Assembly: GCA_028015205.1 (NCBI GenBank)
Contig: CM051519.1
Location: forward strand, 40,405,979-40,469,978
Source of the DNA: Mytilisepta virgata
Taxonomy: Eukaryota > Mollusca > Bivalvia > Mytilida > Mytilidae
Reading direction: 5' to 3'
DNA: 64,000 nucleotides
Shown here one piece after another: positions 51,880 through 64,000 of this stretch. A program made the position numbers and the translations under genes. Under the pieces are notes generated by a model, which saw only the letters and a list, made by a program, of their open reading frames with translations, was not told where the DNA came from and did not search any database. Position 1 is the stretch's first letter; the number at the start of each line of letters is the position of its first letter.

Positions 51880-53450
51880 CGGAACTGCATGCAAGTGAAG
51901 AAATCTCATTTATTATGGTTATATTTTCTACAATATCTTGATAACTTAGATATTTAAAATTCAACAACAATTGTATCATCACATAATAAATATCATTCTT
52001 TGTAACAAAGATAATGGTTTTGTGGAAGAATTACAATAAAAACATGAAAAAATGTGTAAAATTACAATTCTCAACAAAAATTCTCACTAACTGGGTAGCA
52101 AAATGCATAATTCACACGTTCACAATTAACACACACACTTAAAGGGAATGTTAAAATTAGATAATTCACATGACTTTTCACTCATGACACACACTTAAAA
52201 GGAATGTTAAAATATGTATACATTTTTAGCTCATTACTGTGGTTCTATATAATCATATTTCATAAATAAAGGAATGATTTAGTTAAAATACATATAATTT
52301 AAAATGAAGTTTACTCAATATACCATACCATATCCTGTTACAACTCGGTTTTATATTAATAATGGTTAGTGTAAAAGAAGTATGATCTGAATTTTGTACA
52401 AGGTTTTAAAAATGAATATGTTATGTATAATGTGTATATATAACAATAAAATGTTCATGCAACTATATTGGCAAACTACAAAGAAACCAAAGGAAAAAGA
52501 AAATGGTCTGTCATATTGACAGCAAACCTCATTTACTGTTTGAAGCAGCCCGACCACCAATAACTGATTGTTCCCATTGGAAAATCTTTGATAAGTTTAA
52601 TTAATTGTTTTATGGATACAATCTTAAATTCCCCTTAGAATCCCAATCAAAGTAATGAAAGTACTGAAAATGCAAAGGTTTTTTGAAAGACAATCCTTTA
52701 TAGTCACAAGGGTTCAAGAACTGCAGTAAAAAGTCAAAATGAAATGGAACTATACATCAAGTGAGCAATTTATTCACATACAGTGAAATTTTACAGTGTA
52801 ATGCATCTGTAAAATATTGTCTGCTACAGACACTGCTGTTATCAAAAAATAATCTCATTAGACTTGAGAGTGTTTAAAACTTTTGCCGCTAGATGTGATC
52901 GTAGTAGAAAGCGCATTTGGGTCAAAAGAAACGATAGCAATAAAGCAAAGTGAAAGGTATGCGTTAAAAAAAACAGCCTTTAAAAAACAATTTTCATAAT
53001 TTCAGTCAAAATTCTCAATTTTGTGCTTCCTCTTCCAAAACATGACTAAATATCACTCCTATATTGATTTTAGCGGTTTAAAAATGTCTCTGAACAAAAA
53101 TGAAATTGATTTAAATTTAAATGGTTTAAATTGTAACACAATTACACTAAAACATTCACATTAATACCTTCTGACCAGACCACATCAAGATGTGCAAAGG
53201 TGGTTTGAACAACTGGTTTTTAACAAGTGCATAAATACATCTATTTTTACAATATGTAATGTTTTATTCTAATTTGGAAAAATACATGGATATACACTTT
53301 ATATTCAAATGGAAAGGAAAATTACTTTATTCAGAGCAAACATCCAAATTTCACTTTCAAACCACATATACCCTCTTTTACAACTGAAAATTAAAGAAGA
53401 TTATTTCCACCCTGAAGGTAATGTTTTCAAAGTAAACATTAAACTAGAGG
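51880..53450. other. Gene-free AT-rich stretch
   Basis: No supported exon. A short direct repeat, ACACACTTAAAGGGAATGTT and ACACACTTAAAAGGAATGTT, lies near 52133 and 52189. Confidence 0.5.
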
Positions 53451-53453
53451 CTC

Positions 53454-55375
53454 TCAAGAGCCTGTATCGCTCACCTGGATTTAACTTTTCATCTTGAGCA
53501 GACCTAAAAATTTAAGTGTTGCAGTCAATTTGGCTGATTTTTCTATAGGATTCTATGTTAAACTAATTTCAGCTGTGGCAGTCATCTTGGTTGACAGTCC
53601 AGTTTCTAAAAGAGAACCATCTAAGGACCATTTCTGCTAAGTCTTGTTCCAACTGTCTAAGCAGTTTCAGACTAAAAGATATTAAACAAAGGTCGGTGTG
53701 GCAGCAATCTTGGTGAACGGACATATTTCTGAAAGAGGACCTCCAAAGGACCAATGCTGCCAAGTCTGGCTCCAATATGTCAAGTGGTTTCAGACAAAAA
53801 GATTTTTCAATGAAATTTTCCATAGGGCCCTATGTTAAACTAAGTTCTGCTGTGGCGGCAATCTTGGTTCACAGTCCACGAAATCAGACACATTTCTAAA
53901 AAAGTGACCTCCTTAGGACCAATGCCACGAAGTCCTGCTCCAATATGTCAAGTGGTTTCAGACAAGAAGATTTTTCAATGAATTTTCCATAGGGCCCTAT
54001 GTTAAACTAAGTTCGGTTGTGCGGCCATCTTGGTTGACAGTCCGGGTCATCGCACAAATTTCTGAAAGAGGACCATCTAAGGACCATTGCTACCAAGTCT
54101 AATTCTAATTGGCTTAGTTGTTTCAAACGAGAAGATTTTTGAGTGATTTTCCCATAGGGTCCTATGTTAAACTAAGTTCTGCTGTGGCGGCCATCTTGGT
54201 TCATAGTCCACGAAATCAGACACATTTCTGAAAAAAGACCTCCTAAGGACCAATGCCACCAAGTCTGGCTCCAATATGTCAAGTGGTTTCAGACAAAAAG
54301 ATTTTCAATGAATTTTCCTATAGGGCCCTATGTTAAACTAAATTCGGTTGTGGCGGCCATCTTGGTTGACAGTCCGGGTCATTGGACACACCTCTGTAAG
54401 AGGACCATCTAAGGACCATTGCTGCCAAGTCTGGTTCCAATTGGTCAAGTGGTTTAAGACGAGAAGATTTTTCAATGAATTTTCCCATAGGGCCCTATGT
54501 CAAACTAAGTTCGGCTGTGGCGGCCATCTTGGTTAACAGTCTGGGTCATTGGACATATTTCTGAAAGAGAACCTCCTAAGAACTATTACTGCCAACTTTG
54601 GTTGCAACAGGACTTGTAGTTTCATATAAGAAGATTTTTGAAAATCAACCCCCCTTTTTTTCTATTTTTAGTAACAGCAGCCATCTCGGTTGGAAGTCCG
54701 GCATGCCAGAAATAATTTTGGAAGGGGGCCACCCAAGGACCATTCCACCAAAGTTTGGTCTCATTTGGCCCAGTGGTTTGAGAGGAAAAGATCTTTAAAG
54801 GATAGTTTACGCTGGATGCCGTATTTAAAGGGCAAAAACTCCTATAAGGGGTCAATCAACGATTTTGGTCATGTTGACTTATTTGTAGATCTTACTTTTT
54901 TGAACATTTTTGCTGTTTACAATTTGTCTTTATCTATAATAATATTCAAGATAATAACCTAAAACTGCAAAATTTCCTTAAAATTAACAATTCAGGGGCA
55001 ATAACCCAACAAAGGGTTGACCGATTCGTCTGAAAATTTCATGACAGGTAAATCTTGACCTGATGAACATTTTTACCCCCTGTCAGTTTTGCTCTAGTTG
55101 CTTTAGTTTTTGAGATACAAGACAAAAACTGCAGTTTACCCCTATGTTCTATTTTTAGCCATGTCGGTCATGTTGGTTGGCAGGCGGGGTCATCGGACAT
55201 ATTTTTTAAACTAGATACCCTAATGATGCTTGTGGCCAAGTTTGGTCCAATTTGGCCCAGCAGTTTCAGAGGAGAAGATTTTTCTAAAAGTTAACAGACG
55301 ACGACGACGGACGACGGACGACGGACGCCAAGTGATGAGAAAAGCTCACTTGACCCTTTGGGTCAGGTGAGCTAA
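53454..55375 (+). mobile_element. Complete tandem-core (pearl/Helentron-like) element, 1.9 kb
   Basis: Left end: CTAGAGGCTCTCAAGAGCC then TGTATCGCTCACCTGG, with its own GGCTCT/AGAGCC hairpin. The core is seven or so monomers of about 166 bp, with starts near 53832, 54000, 54164, 54330 and 54498 (landmark GGGCCCTATGTTAAACTAAG), plus diverged ones at both sides. Then come a more unique 600 bp, an ACGACGACGACGGACGACGG microsatellite (55297-55330) and the right hairpin GCTCACTTGACCC-TTT-GGGTCAGGTGAGC. It ends in CTAAAAA. CTAA after a hairpin is compatible with a Helitron-type 3' end (inferred). No protein-coding capacity. Confidence 0.85.
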
Positions 55376-55379
55376 AAAT

Positions 55380-58300
55380 TTGGGGTGGGAACAAATGACA
55401 TATTTGACAATAATCATTTTATAATGACACCAATGTAATTGTTTTATCTTGTGTCTGATCCTACAGTCATAATTTTGAAGTCAATAAAATATGTTTAACT
55501 CTCGTTTATATGTCAAACTTGCTTGAGTCAAATCTTCGGATGAGTCTCGAACTATCTCAAACTAAGTTTTAAATTCCAAATTATAAAAACAACGAAAATC
55601 TTAATTCGATATATCGAATAATCGTCATCAAAACTTCACTTTGTGGATTTATCGTCTTCACAAGTAAGTTTTTTTCCTGTAATTGACTATCGGTGTCTAT
55701 TGATTTATAAACACAATGATTGTAAAAACAATTTACCTTTAGTAGATTAATTAGGGTCAATTTGCATACAGAGGTTTTTAATCAACAAGTATCATCTACT
55801 GTTTTCGCCGGCACCTACAAAGATTTTAGAATTATTGGAAGTAGTAAATTACCCCCCCTTCGTAACTTGGAAAATTGTTCATATCCGTTTTAGTCGAATT
55901 TCTTCTATCTCAAATTATTTTTGCCAACTGAAGGAGTTAAAGAGAGTCGACTGTATTTGGAATTATCATGAAAATAAGCTGTTGAAGTGACAGCCAACCC
56001 GATTATCCTTCATCTGTTTGGTGCCGCCCATGTATCCACACTCCCACAATACATCGCCATACTAATAACCAGACTTTAACATTGGGAAATCCAGTAAAAA
56101 AGTAATTATCACAGATCTTGATCTTATATTGAAATTTTTTTTAATTGTTTGCCAATTTAAAGGCTACAGGATTGAATCAACAGATATATATCTTCTTATA
56201 TAAACATCAGTACATTGGTCTTTCTTCTTCACATTTATTAAATTTCAGATCAAAACTATGTTATATTCAATAAGAATTTTGGTCTGACCAAATAAATTTA
56301 GTAACATTAACAAGTACGATTACAAGTATATACACAATGTGTAAACAAAAAAGACGAGATGATAAAACTGCTTTACCTGCAATTGTTGACAATAACAAAA
56401 ATTAAAGCATTCTGGGAAGTAATTGGAAAGTCACCCTATGTACTGTCTGACCAAGCTTAGTATGAGAGATATTACATCACAATTAAAAAACAAATTACTC
56501 TCGTTATCTGAATCTCATTTATGTAAAAATTTCTGACTTCTCAAAATTATTTGTAGTTAGATGTTAAAATAATTTGGGACTAACACCAGGGAAAGACCGG
56601 GAAATTTTAGACCGCTTGATTGCCCCAGTTAGTTATGACAGGGAATCTTACCCAAAAGTGTCTGACATTTCTCAATCTTTCAGTCTCGTCTAGGTTTGAT
56701 TCTTTTTCTCAATTCAACATTCAGATCACAATTTAAAAAGTTAAAAAAATTGTGGGAAAAGGAGTTTGTACACTGTCTCTATCAGGGTTAAAGACAGGAA
56801 TATCTCAGTCCACAGCAACCAACTAATTGTTAACTAATAAGAGTGTGAAAAAATACTTTTTCACTATACATGTATTTTACTTCTTATATCTGCAAATTAT
56901 TTTGAGTAATTTTTAACAGTCCCCTCAATGTTGTGATAACGAGACTCAAACATTATCTTCTACTTACTTCAATCTATTTTAACTTTTGTTCCCAAACTAA
57001 ACATAAATGTTTCCAAACAGTATGAAGTGACATAAATATCACAAGTGTGCTTAAAATACATATTAATGTAACAACATTATAAAACAGTGCAACAAACAAA
57101 ATACAAAATGAAAAATATTTTGGCCTAAAAACTACACAATATCAACATTGCAATATCAATCATTAACAATTCTTCTTTTTTTTTTTAACAACAAATTGAA
57201 GTATTGTCTCAGAGTCTTCAAATGTCATATCTTTGCTAAATTCTATCACATAAAACCGTCCTCTCATCAAGGGAGATAATATAATCAGAATTGATACTTT
57301 TTTAATTAAAAAAAACCATGAAAATCAACAAGAGATGCTCGATACCTCATTTGTGCACATATTGTTATCTTCAAGTCTCACTGCATTGCCAAAGTTGGGG
57401 CAAATTATTAAAGATAAGAAATCTTCAAAAATCACATGTATTTCTTTTCTTCAAAATATGAAAAGATATGGGTGATTAAAATGGTTTTCGAGAATTCTAT
57501 AACCACTGCTTTATAATTAATATATAGCTCATAAAAATTATTGCAGTCACTAAATATTCACAAAAAAAACTTAACAAAAATACAATAAAATACATTAAAA
57601 TGAAGATTAGAACTTTTTGTTTCAATCAATCTGAAACTTTCAAATTTGTCCTTGGAAATAGTAATGAAATATTTTGGTAATACAATTTAACTGGTCAATG
57701 TCATGCCAAGACATACTGATTAATTATTGTTTAACGCCGAATTGGCGATATTGCAGCCAATAACACCGTGACCAAGACATACTTAAAACCTTATAACTTT
57801 CTCTAACAAAGTATTAAAGCCTTAAGATTACAATTAACAGGTAATACACTCTGTTCCTCGTTATTGCATAATACATGGGTAACTACAATGTAAATTTGGT
57901 CCACCTTTTGTAACTGGCCCTTAAGTACAACAAACAATTTTTGCAATAAGAAAATTGTAATTATCTTAATATCATAAAATATATCATGTCATTGGAAATA
58001 TAAACTTTTTGCAACATCTGAAGCTATATTAAGAAAAGTTAGATTTTACTATAAATAAACATTTTGCAGTTGCCCCTCTATTAATGTAAGGCATCAGAAC
58101 AATTTGTCTCAAAATATTACGTTTTACAGCAATGATATGTATTTTCTAAAATGAAAATATTAATGGATATAAGAAATTTGTCATAAGTTAATAGTTTTCC
58201 ACCCATAAAACTCAATTTAATAAACATAACACCCTATTAGGAAACATTTTTATTTTCTGAAAAAAATCCTTCCTAGCAAATTCTGATGCAGCAAAAATGA

Positions 58301-59725
58301 AATAAAATTAATGACAGACTTTGTACCAAATATTTCAATCATAATCAACTTTGCTTGGAGCAAAATTCAATTGTTGTACTTTAATTCTATATAACTGGAA
58401 GTTTAGAACCTTCATTATTAACTGTTATATAACTGTTTTGTTGGTGGTTTGGATATTTGAGCGATCAATGTTCTATAACATGTATATTACAACTTTACAC
58501 ATCTTGTTAAAAATCGGTAAGAAAACACTGAACACAACATAATGAAAGACTTCACAAAGGTTAAAAATAAACAATCCACATTCATGGAATCTTTTTCCTT
58601 TACACACACTTAAGTTTGCATTGCATATTGATTTTATTGAGTTTAAAGTTATAATTCTTGCAAATCGTTACCACAATAATTATTAAAATACAGTTACCGT
58701 TAGCTCCAATTATTTCAAAATATGTTTAAGCTATTCAAATAAAATTGTATCTTTTCTCAAATAATCTTTTTTTCAACAATAAGGGAGGGTTTTTAACCTA
58801 ATATATCTAATAAGTAACCACTGTTAAAATTCTTCCAATTTTCTACCAGTGGAACTTTCAGAAATAATTTTATACAAATCTGGACAAATTCATTCTTCTT
58901 TTCACCTTTATAAGAATATTTCCAATTCAATTTTCTTATCCCCTGACTTATATATTCCAATTACATTGTCTGACAATACTTTAAATAGTAACAGGATGAA
59001 CTTGCATGGTTTTTACAAATTTCTCAACAAAATAAAGTTCCACAAAAATATTTAAAAAATCATAAATGAGAAAACTTGGATGAGAAGCAAATGCTGGGAC
59101 AGGTAAGAATGAGAGCACAAATATTAATTTGATTTAAATATATTTTTTCAGTTGGCAAATTGGAAATAAAAGAAATTTGAAAGGCCGGGGAGGTGGGATG
59201 GTTGATACCAGGACAGACGAGAATAAGTGGCGGATTAATCTGTTGGTGATGTCACAAGACTAAACCAGGTTATACAGTATAACCAATGTTTCTCTATACT
59301 GTTCAGCCAATCAAAATCCAGTATTCAAATCAAATTAAATTATATTCTGCTGAATGCCAATGTTCGTTGTATTTACATGTCCATGAAATAATATATAATG
59401 TATTATTAATATAGACCTTGAAACAGAAAGTCAAAATGATTATTGATACACAGAAAAACAACTGAATCCAGAGTAAACCGAAATGAAAGAAGCCATTATG
59501 CCAATGAGAAAAGCAAGCCTGTTAAATCCCAAATGTCCAACACCACAGAAGCACATACTGTACAATCTGTCTATTTTCTAAAAAAAAATCATGGCAATGC
59601 AGAATTTATGTTTAACATGCACACTCATTTAGTTGTCTAATTGTCTTTGCTGTTAATAAAATTAAAGAGTCAGTGAAGCATAGATTACTAATGCTATGTA
59701 CCAACCAACTCTGTGCCATTGCTTT
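55380..59725. other. Gene-poor AT-rich region
   Basis: No exon or intact repeat was recognised across 4.3 kb except a short SINE-like tail at 57728-57770. Part of it could be distal 3' UTR or 3' flank of the minus-strand gene ending at 60616. Confidence 0.45.
57728..57772 (-). repeat. SINE 3'-tail-like fragment
   Basis: On the minus strand GCAATATCGCCAATTCGGCG, then TTAAACAATAATTAATC, resembles the GGCGTTAAACnnCAA tail of the SINE at 50610-50868. Only about 45 bp are recognisable. Confidence 0.4.
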
Positions 59726-59729
59726 TTGA

Positions 59730-59929
59730 TACTGTAAATTCAGAAATTATTGCGTGCATTTATTTTTGCGATTTTGTAATTTTAGACCAAAATGCGATTT
59801 TAATTTTTGCGATATTTAAAAAAATCCTGCTTAATTCATATAAAAAATTTCAAAATGCGAGTTTAAATTATTGTGATTACAACCCTGTCGCATAATAAAA
59901 ACATCGCAATAATTTCCGAATTTACAGTA
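59730..59929. mobile_element. MITE with TACTGTAAATTCAGAAATTA ends
   Basis: Left TACTGTAAATTCAGAAATTA then TTGCG, right CGCAATAATTTCCGAATTTA then CAGTA: inverted with one mismatch over 25 bp. The interior repeats TTTTTGCGAT-like words in both orientations. 200 bp, non-coding. Confidence 0.85.
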
Positions 59930-60615
59930 TCTGAAATTCAAAAATGAGCCTAAATGCAAACTTTAACCAGAATGTGCTTAAGAACTGTAGGTCAATGAGT
60001 TCAAACTGAAAGGATTTTAAAACACCTATCCAAGATGAATAGCCCAATAAGCTTCTTTGCTATACATCCTTTACTTCGAACAGGCACAAATATCTACGTT
60101 TACTTAAGGTATGAGTAGGTAATATCTATTTATACTGTAAAATAAAATATATTCTTTCAAGAAATTTGACTTGACTGATGTATAGTTAAATGATGACTGG
60201 TGTTGAACACAGAAAAACAAAGACTTTAGCATAAAACAGACATGTACTTTTTCTTAAAATTTCCAATTATCGGAGTACGGAAGACAAAAAATTTAATGTT
60301 AGTTTCACCTGACGGCAAGACCGAATCATACTCTGACTGGCAAGATATTGTTATCTATGTAAAATGTCAATTCTGAACATAAAATTTTTTACAGAATTTT
60401 CTTGAAATATTGAACTATTATAAGACTATAAAGCAAATACAAATGTCACTGACAAATTGACAACTAGGTCATGTCTCAATGTACTATGTCATAAAATTAC
60501 ACATTCTAAATATTTCACTGGGGAAAATTGAACTTTTTACAGGAAAAACATGGAAAACTAATGGCCCTGTAGCAGTTCCATATAACAGGTGAAAGGGAGA
60601 TCACTGCAGTTGATG

Positions 60616-60735
60616 TCAAGAATGAGTACATTTGTATGTTGTATAAGTCTTTGCATCTTTCACATTTTGTATTGCCATGTTTGTCTTGATTGCAACATCA
60701 ACACTTCGCTCAAATCGAAACGTACATTCATCCTC
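60616..60735 (-). CDS. Unknown gene, last exon
   Basis: 120 bp including the stop, acceptor TTTACTTTCAG. Encodes EDECTFRFERSVDVAIKTNM, then AIQNVKDAKTYTTYKCTHS. Confidence 0.78.
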   Translation of the reverse strand, partial: EDECTFRFERSVDVAIKTNMAIQNVKDAKTYTTYKCTHS

Positions 60736-63676
60736 CTGAAAGTAAAACACACATCAAATATTAACAGTTTCATGGAATATCCAAATCCAAATCAACTGTT
60801 ATTGTCTTTATACTGCAATCTTTGTTGCGACATTAGTGAATACTACTACCAATTTCAAAATTATTTAAAACGTTGTTACCATCAAGGGGCTATATTGATT
60901 TGGAAGATTCAAAGATCGATGAGCAGTTAAATATATACCATTGATAGTCAGATAGGATTATTGAACTAGAGGCTCCTAGGAGCCTGTATCGCTCACATGG
61001 ACTATGTCCATCTTACCTGGCAGCCTGGAACATTGCTAGTTTCAAACAAGAAGATCTTTCAGTGATTTTTCCAAATTTAGGTCCTATGTTAAACTATGTT
61101 TGGCTTTGGTGGTCATTTCGGATCACAGGTTGGGTCATCAGATATAATTCTGAAAGAGGACCACCTAAGGACCATCGCTGCCAAATTTTGTTCCAATTGG
61201 CCAAGCACTTTCAGACAAGAATTTTAAGTAAATTTCCCATAGGGTCCTATTTGAAACTAGGTCAGGCTCTGGCGGCCATATTGGATGACAAGTTGGGTAA
61301 TCAGATACACTTCTGGAAGAGGACCACCTAAGGTCTATTGCTGCCAAGTTTTGTTAAATTCTTGGATGATGGACCGGGTCATCAGATATAATTCTGAAAG
61401 AGGATCACCTAAGGACCATTGCTGCCAAATTTTGTTCCAATTGCCCCAGTGGTTTCAGAGGAGAAGATCTTTAAAGGAAAGTTTACGATGACAGACGACA
61501 AGTGATGGCAATAGCTCACATGGCCATATGAAATTAAAAGTCAATGATTTTTAAAATTATGAGCACACAGCCAGTGGCTACAACCAAATGTCTGATTTCC
61601 TACTCACCCCAATCCACTGAATGATCTTACCGTGGGACAATGTAGAATATAATTTATTTTCATCAGATATGGTTAAAGAATTCCAATCATTTATGCATGT
61701 TTGAACCTAAGATCCCTTACATGTACAACAGAACAAAAGCATTTCTATAAATTAAAGGCAAGTATACCATGTTCATTTGTACTTCAAAAAAAACAAAATT
61801 TCAAAATATGAAGTGGCTGCAATAAACGCCTCAAAATCATTTCAAAGTAAAATTGTATATCTGACTATATATAAAATTGTTTCCAATACAGAAACCAACC
61901 AAAATTAACCCCTCACAATCACCTCTTTACCCATTAACACTCTCTATTCTTGTGTCTATATTAAGTTCGAGTTCACATGAAGGGAGAAAAGGATAATGTA
62001 CAGGGTTTTTGGTAACTCTTCTTGGCGAGTCCTGGAATCATTAGTTTTTGATGGAACTCACCAAAATTCTACTATTTAGGATTTATTCAATTGTTGGGAT
62101 CACCAGTATTTTGAAACAGTGATCTAGGACTCACCAAATTGAGATCCTACCTAAAATCCTGAATGTAATATAATCCAAAAGCCACAAATAACAGATAATA
62201 AATTGAAAACTGACTTTGGAATTGATCACAAACTCTTTGTGTCAATCATAATACACTACATGGACATTTTTCCTCTTTCTACATCTTGAAATTCAGCTAC
62301 AAATGCACACTTTTAGGTTTAGTCAAGTTTCTTATTCTTACCTCTTTGTCTGATTCAACGCTTCCTATGGTACAATCACGACAACCTTTCCAATTAAGAA
62401 GGCACGAGTTAGCTTGTGGCGATTCTGTTGACATTACAGCAAAGTCAAACATTTTGGTAGCAGTTTGTCCAGGATTAAGGCCAGGAACAGGAGATGACCT
62501 AATTTCTAAAGTAGCTAAAAGGGAAGAGAAAAAAAGTTGCAACACTTGAGAACAGTTTAATTCTATAATGCAGTTTTCTACAAAAAAAAATAAACCTATC
62601 TCAAAAAAATTTCTTGTAATGATTTTTTTGTAGATATGCTTACAATGCTTTGTTTTGGTTTGGCTTATCTAGGTCTTATGCCACTATCGGATGGCTTTAT
62701 TATGACAGACAGTCTTTAATTGTGGAGGAAACCACAATTCAGCGGGAAAAGCCACCTCTTAGCACAAAAATTGGCAATCCTTGTTATAAAACACATGGCC
62801 ATGAGTTATTCCTGATACACAAAATTAGTGCTGACAGCTACTAATCATCATTAGTAAAGCTTTACATCAAACTATCTAGACCTATCAGGCCCCAGTATAC
62901 AGTAATATTAAGTTTTCATAAAGAAAGTTGTGTTATACTGTTGTTCTTCAAGGTATGTGACTTGAACTTAATTGGAACCTGATGTAATACTGTAACAGTA
63001 TTCCGAACATATACCAAATCTTTGATGGAAAGGTGTCTAATGGATGCACAGACCACTATATCTTTTTTTTCTCATACAAAGACATAAATTTTGTTTTATT
63101 AAAACTGACTCTAAAATTTAATTCAGGATTATTTCCAATTTTGGAACAGGTTATACAAGTATAACTTCTTCCAAATTTTCAAACCACCCATATAATTACT
63201 TTTTCTGAAATTTCTGATACAAAACTGCTGGTAAGAATCATTTGAACAACTTATTTAGCTAAGGAATATTTCAATTGCGGACTGTGGAGTAATTTGTTGG
63301 GGAAGTCAAAGTACTCAAATTGCTTGTTCAAATTCAAATCAAATTATTGTAAAATAACATCAACATCAGGATTACCTGGGCGAACTGCAATAGAGTTGTT
63401 CTGGAACTGTGTCTCAGCCTCTAAACCATTGTCATCAGTTTTAGGAAGAGCTTTGTAGGAACATCGAGCATGACCATTGTGATTTGAAGAGTTGGTAGTA
63501 AGAAGTGTATGATTGTTAGAACGGAAAGAATTATTATTATTCTGGCTTCCAGTATGTCTTTGACTTTGTTTTTTCTTCTTTAAAAACTGAACAAAACCAT
63601 TTTTCCATGTAGAATATTTAACATAAGATTTCTTATTATCAGAAAGATCAGAGTTGCAGGGTTTACCAGTGTGGTT
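60616..63676 (-). CDS. Last three exons of an unrecognised gene (193 aa seen; 5' end beyond the window)
   Basis: Exons 63376-63676, 62342-62505 and 60616-60735 join in phase (1 then 0) with canonical splice ends and finish with TGA at 60616-60618. The first exon opens at an acceptor in phase 0, so more exons lie upstream beyond 64000 or unseen. The peptide is polar and Asn/Ser/His-rich at first (SQNNNNSFRSNNHTLLTTNS). It then has SSPVPGLNPGQTATKMFDFA, a CxxC-like KGCRDCTIG and DECTFRFERSVDVAIKTN, ending YKCTHS. No membrane helix or signal is visible in this part. I do not recognise the family. The splice and phase agreement makes it a real gene. Confidence 0.75.
60966..61525 (+). mobile_element. 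Short tandem-core element with GGCTCCTAGGAGCC end
   Basis: Left end ACTAGAGGCTCCTAGGAGCC then TGTATCGCTCACATGG. About three core monomers follow (near 61084, 61250 and 61375). The right part ends in TAGCTCACATGGCCATATG, where the hairpin is truncated. Located in the 3' flank or last intron region of the unknown gene, between exons 60735 and 62342. Confidence 0.8.
62342..62505 (-). CDS. Unknown gene, penultimate exon
   Basis: 164 bp between TACTTTAG and AAAGAG|GTAAGA. Encodes 54 codons with four Cys-containing positions (NSCLLNWKGCRDC). Confidence 0.78.
63376..63676 (-). CDS. Unknown gene, third-last exon
   Basis: 301 bp between CTATTTTCAG and CGCCCAG|GTAATC, open throughout (100 codons). 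Carries the Asn-rich low-complexity segment and a Lys-rich FVQFLKKKKQSQR stretch. Confidence 0.75.
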
Positions 63677-64000
63677 CTGAAAATAGAAACAGAGGTATTC
63701 AAAAAATATTATTCACAACCAAATCAATTATGATATTACAAAATATATGAAAACATCTGTAAAACAATTCTTTATGCTTTGAACTAAATAGAATAGAGAA
63801 TGGAAACGGGGAACAATACATTCTATCTAAATATACAAACAACCCATGGCTATACATCTCCGTTTAAGACTTTTACTTGTAAAAAATCCAAAAGCATTTA
63901 TGGATTTCTTCACCGTCTTCAATTCTACTGAACTGACATACACCCATTTTTTCAATTTTTAAAATGCACATAGTACTGTATTAAGCTATGGTAAAGCATG

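Noticed and set aside
53569..54962. Several open frames of 60-90 codons
   Set aside because: All lie in core monomers of the 53454-55375 element and repeat with its period.

Overview
The window reads as nuclear DNA of a bivalve mollusc, probably mussel-like. The evidence is a very AT-rich background, small spliced genes with long introns, and many repeat families of the bivalve type: tandem-core elements with about 160-bp monomers plus GAC/CGA microsatellites, foldback MITEs, a tRNA-derived SINE, and LINE and Penelope-like fragments. Nothing prokaryotic is present. The species cannot be fixed by eye, and all family names rest on recognised motifs, not searches.

Genes. Two complete spliced genes lie on the minus strand. 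One is a 145-aa CS-domain (p23/calcyclin-binding-protein-like) protein in four exons (28514-32243). The other is a 105-aa cytosolic thioredoxin in five exons (37744-45363) with the WCGPC active site. A third minus-strand gene enters from beyond the right edge and gives its last three exons (60616-63676); its product is unrecognised. Three phase-compatible minus-strand exons at 8251-9514 encode part of a single-pass membrane protein of unknown family. A single-exon plus-strand gene (19867-20625) encodes an aerolysin/ETX-MTX2-like beta-pore-forming protein. At the left edge, a pair of exons of an unknown helical protein is present twice as an inverted, tail-to-tail duplication (31-921 and 5434-5981); the right copy is frameshifted.

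Mobile DNA dominates. A nearly full-length non-LTR retrotransposon (about 9607-13650) carries an SGNH-esterase plus zinc-knuckle ORF1 and an intact 963-aa endonuclease/reverse transcriptase. The 3' part of ORF1 and ORF2 lie in one reading frame split by a single TAG. Penelope-like remnants occur as a GIY-YIG piece (4192-4571, minus) and an RT piece (6677-7240, plus). Truncated LINE 3' ends lie at 14795-15165, 34436-34830, 34961-35085, 37020-37460 and 38530-39060. Tandem-core elements lie at 15314, 25551, 41690, 53454 and 60966.

Layout. 0-6 kb: inverted exon duplication and Penelope GIY-YIG. 6-15 kb: Penelope RT, membrane-protein exons, LINE, foldback element. 15-28 kb: sparse, with the aerolysin-like gene and MITEs. 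28-32 kb: CS-domain gene with an HSE-like promoter motif. 32-37.5 kb: nested repeats. 37.7-45.4 kb: thioredoxin, whose introns hold at least six different mobile elements. 46-51.4 kb: a head-to-tail tandem duplication, one copy carrying a SINE and the other showing the empty site. 51.4-60.6 kb: gene-poor, with the largest tandem-core element. 60.6-63.7 kb: 3' exons of the unknown gene. The genes show no operon-like link to one another; thioredoxin and the CS-domain protein are both plausible stress or proteostasis genes, but a shared pathway is inference only.
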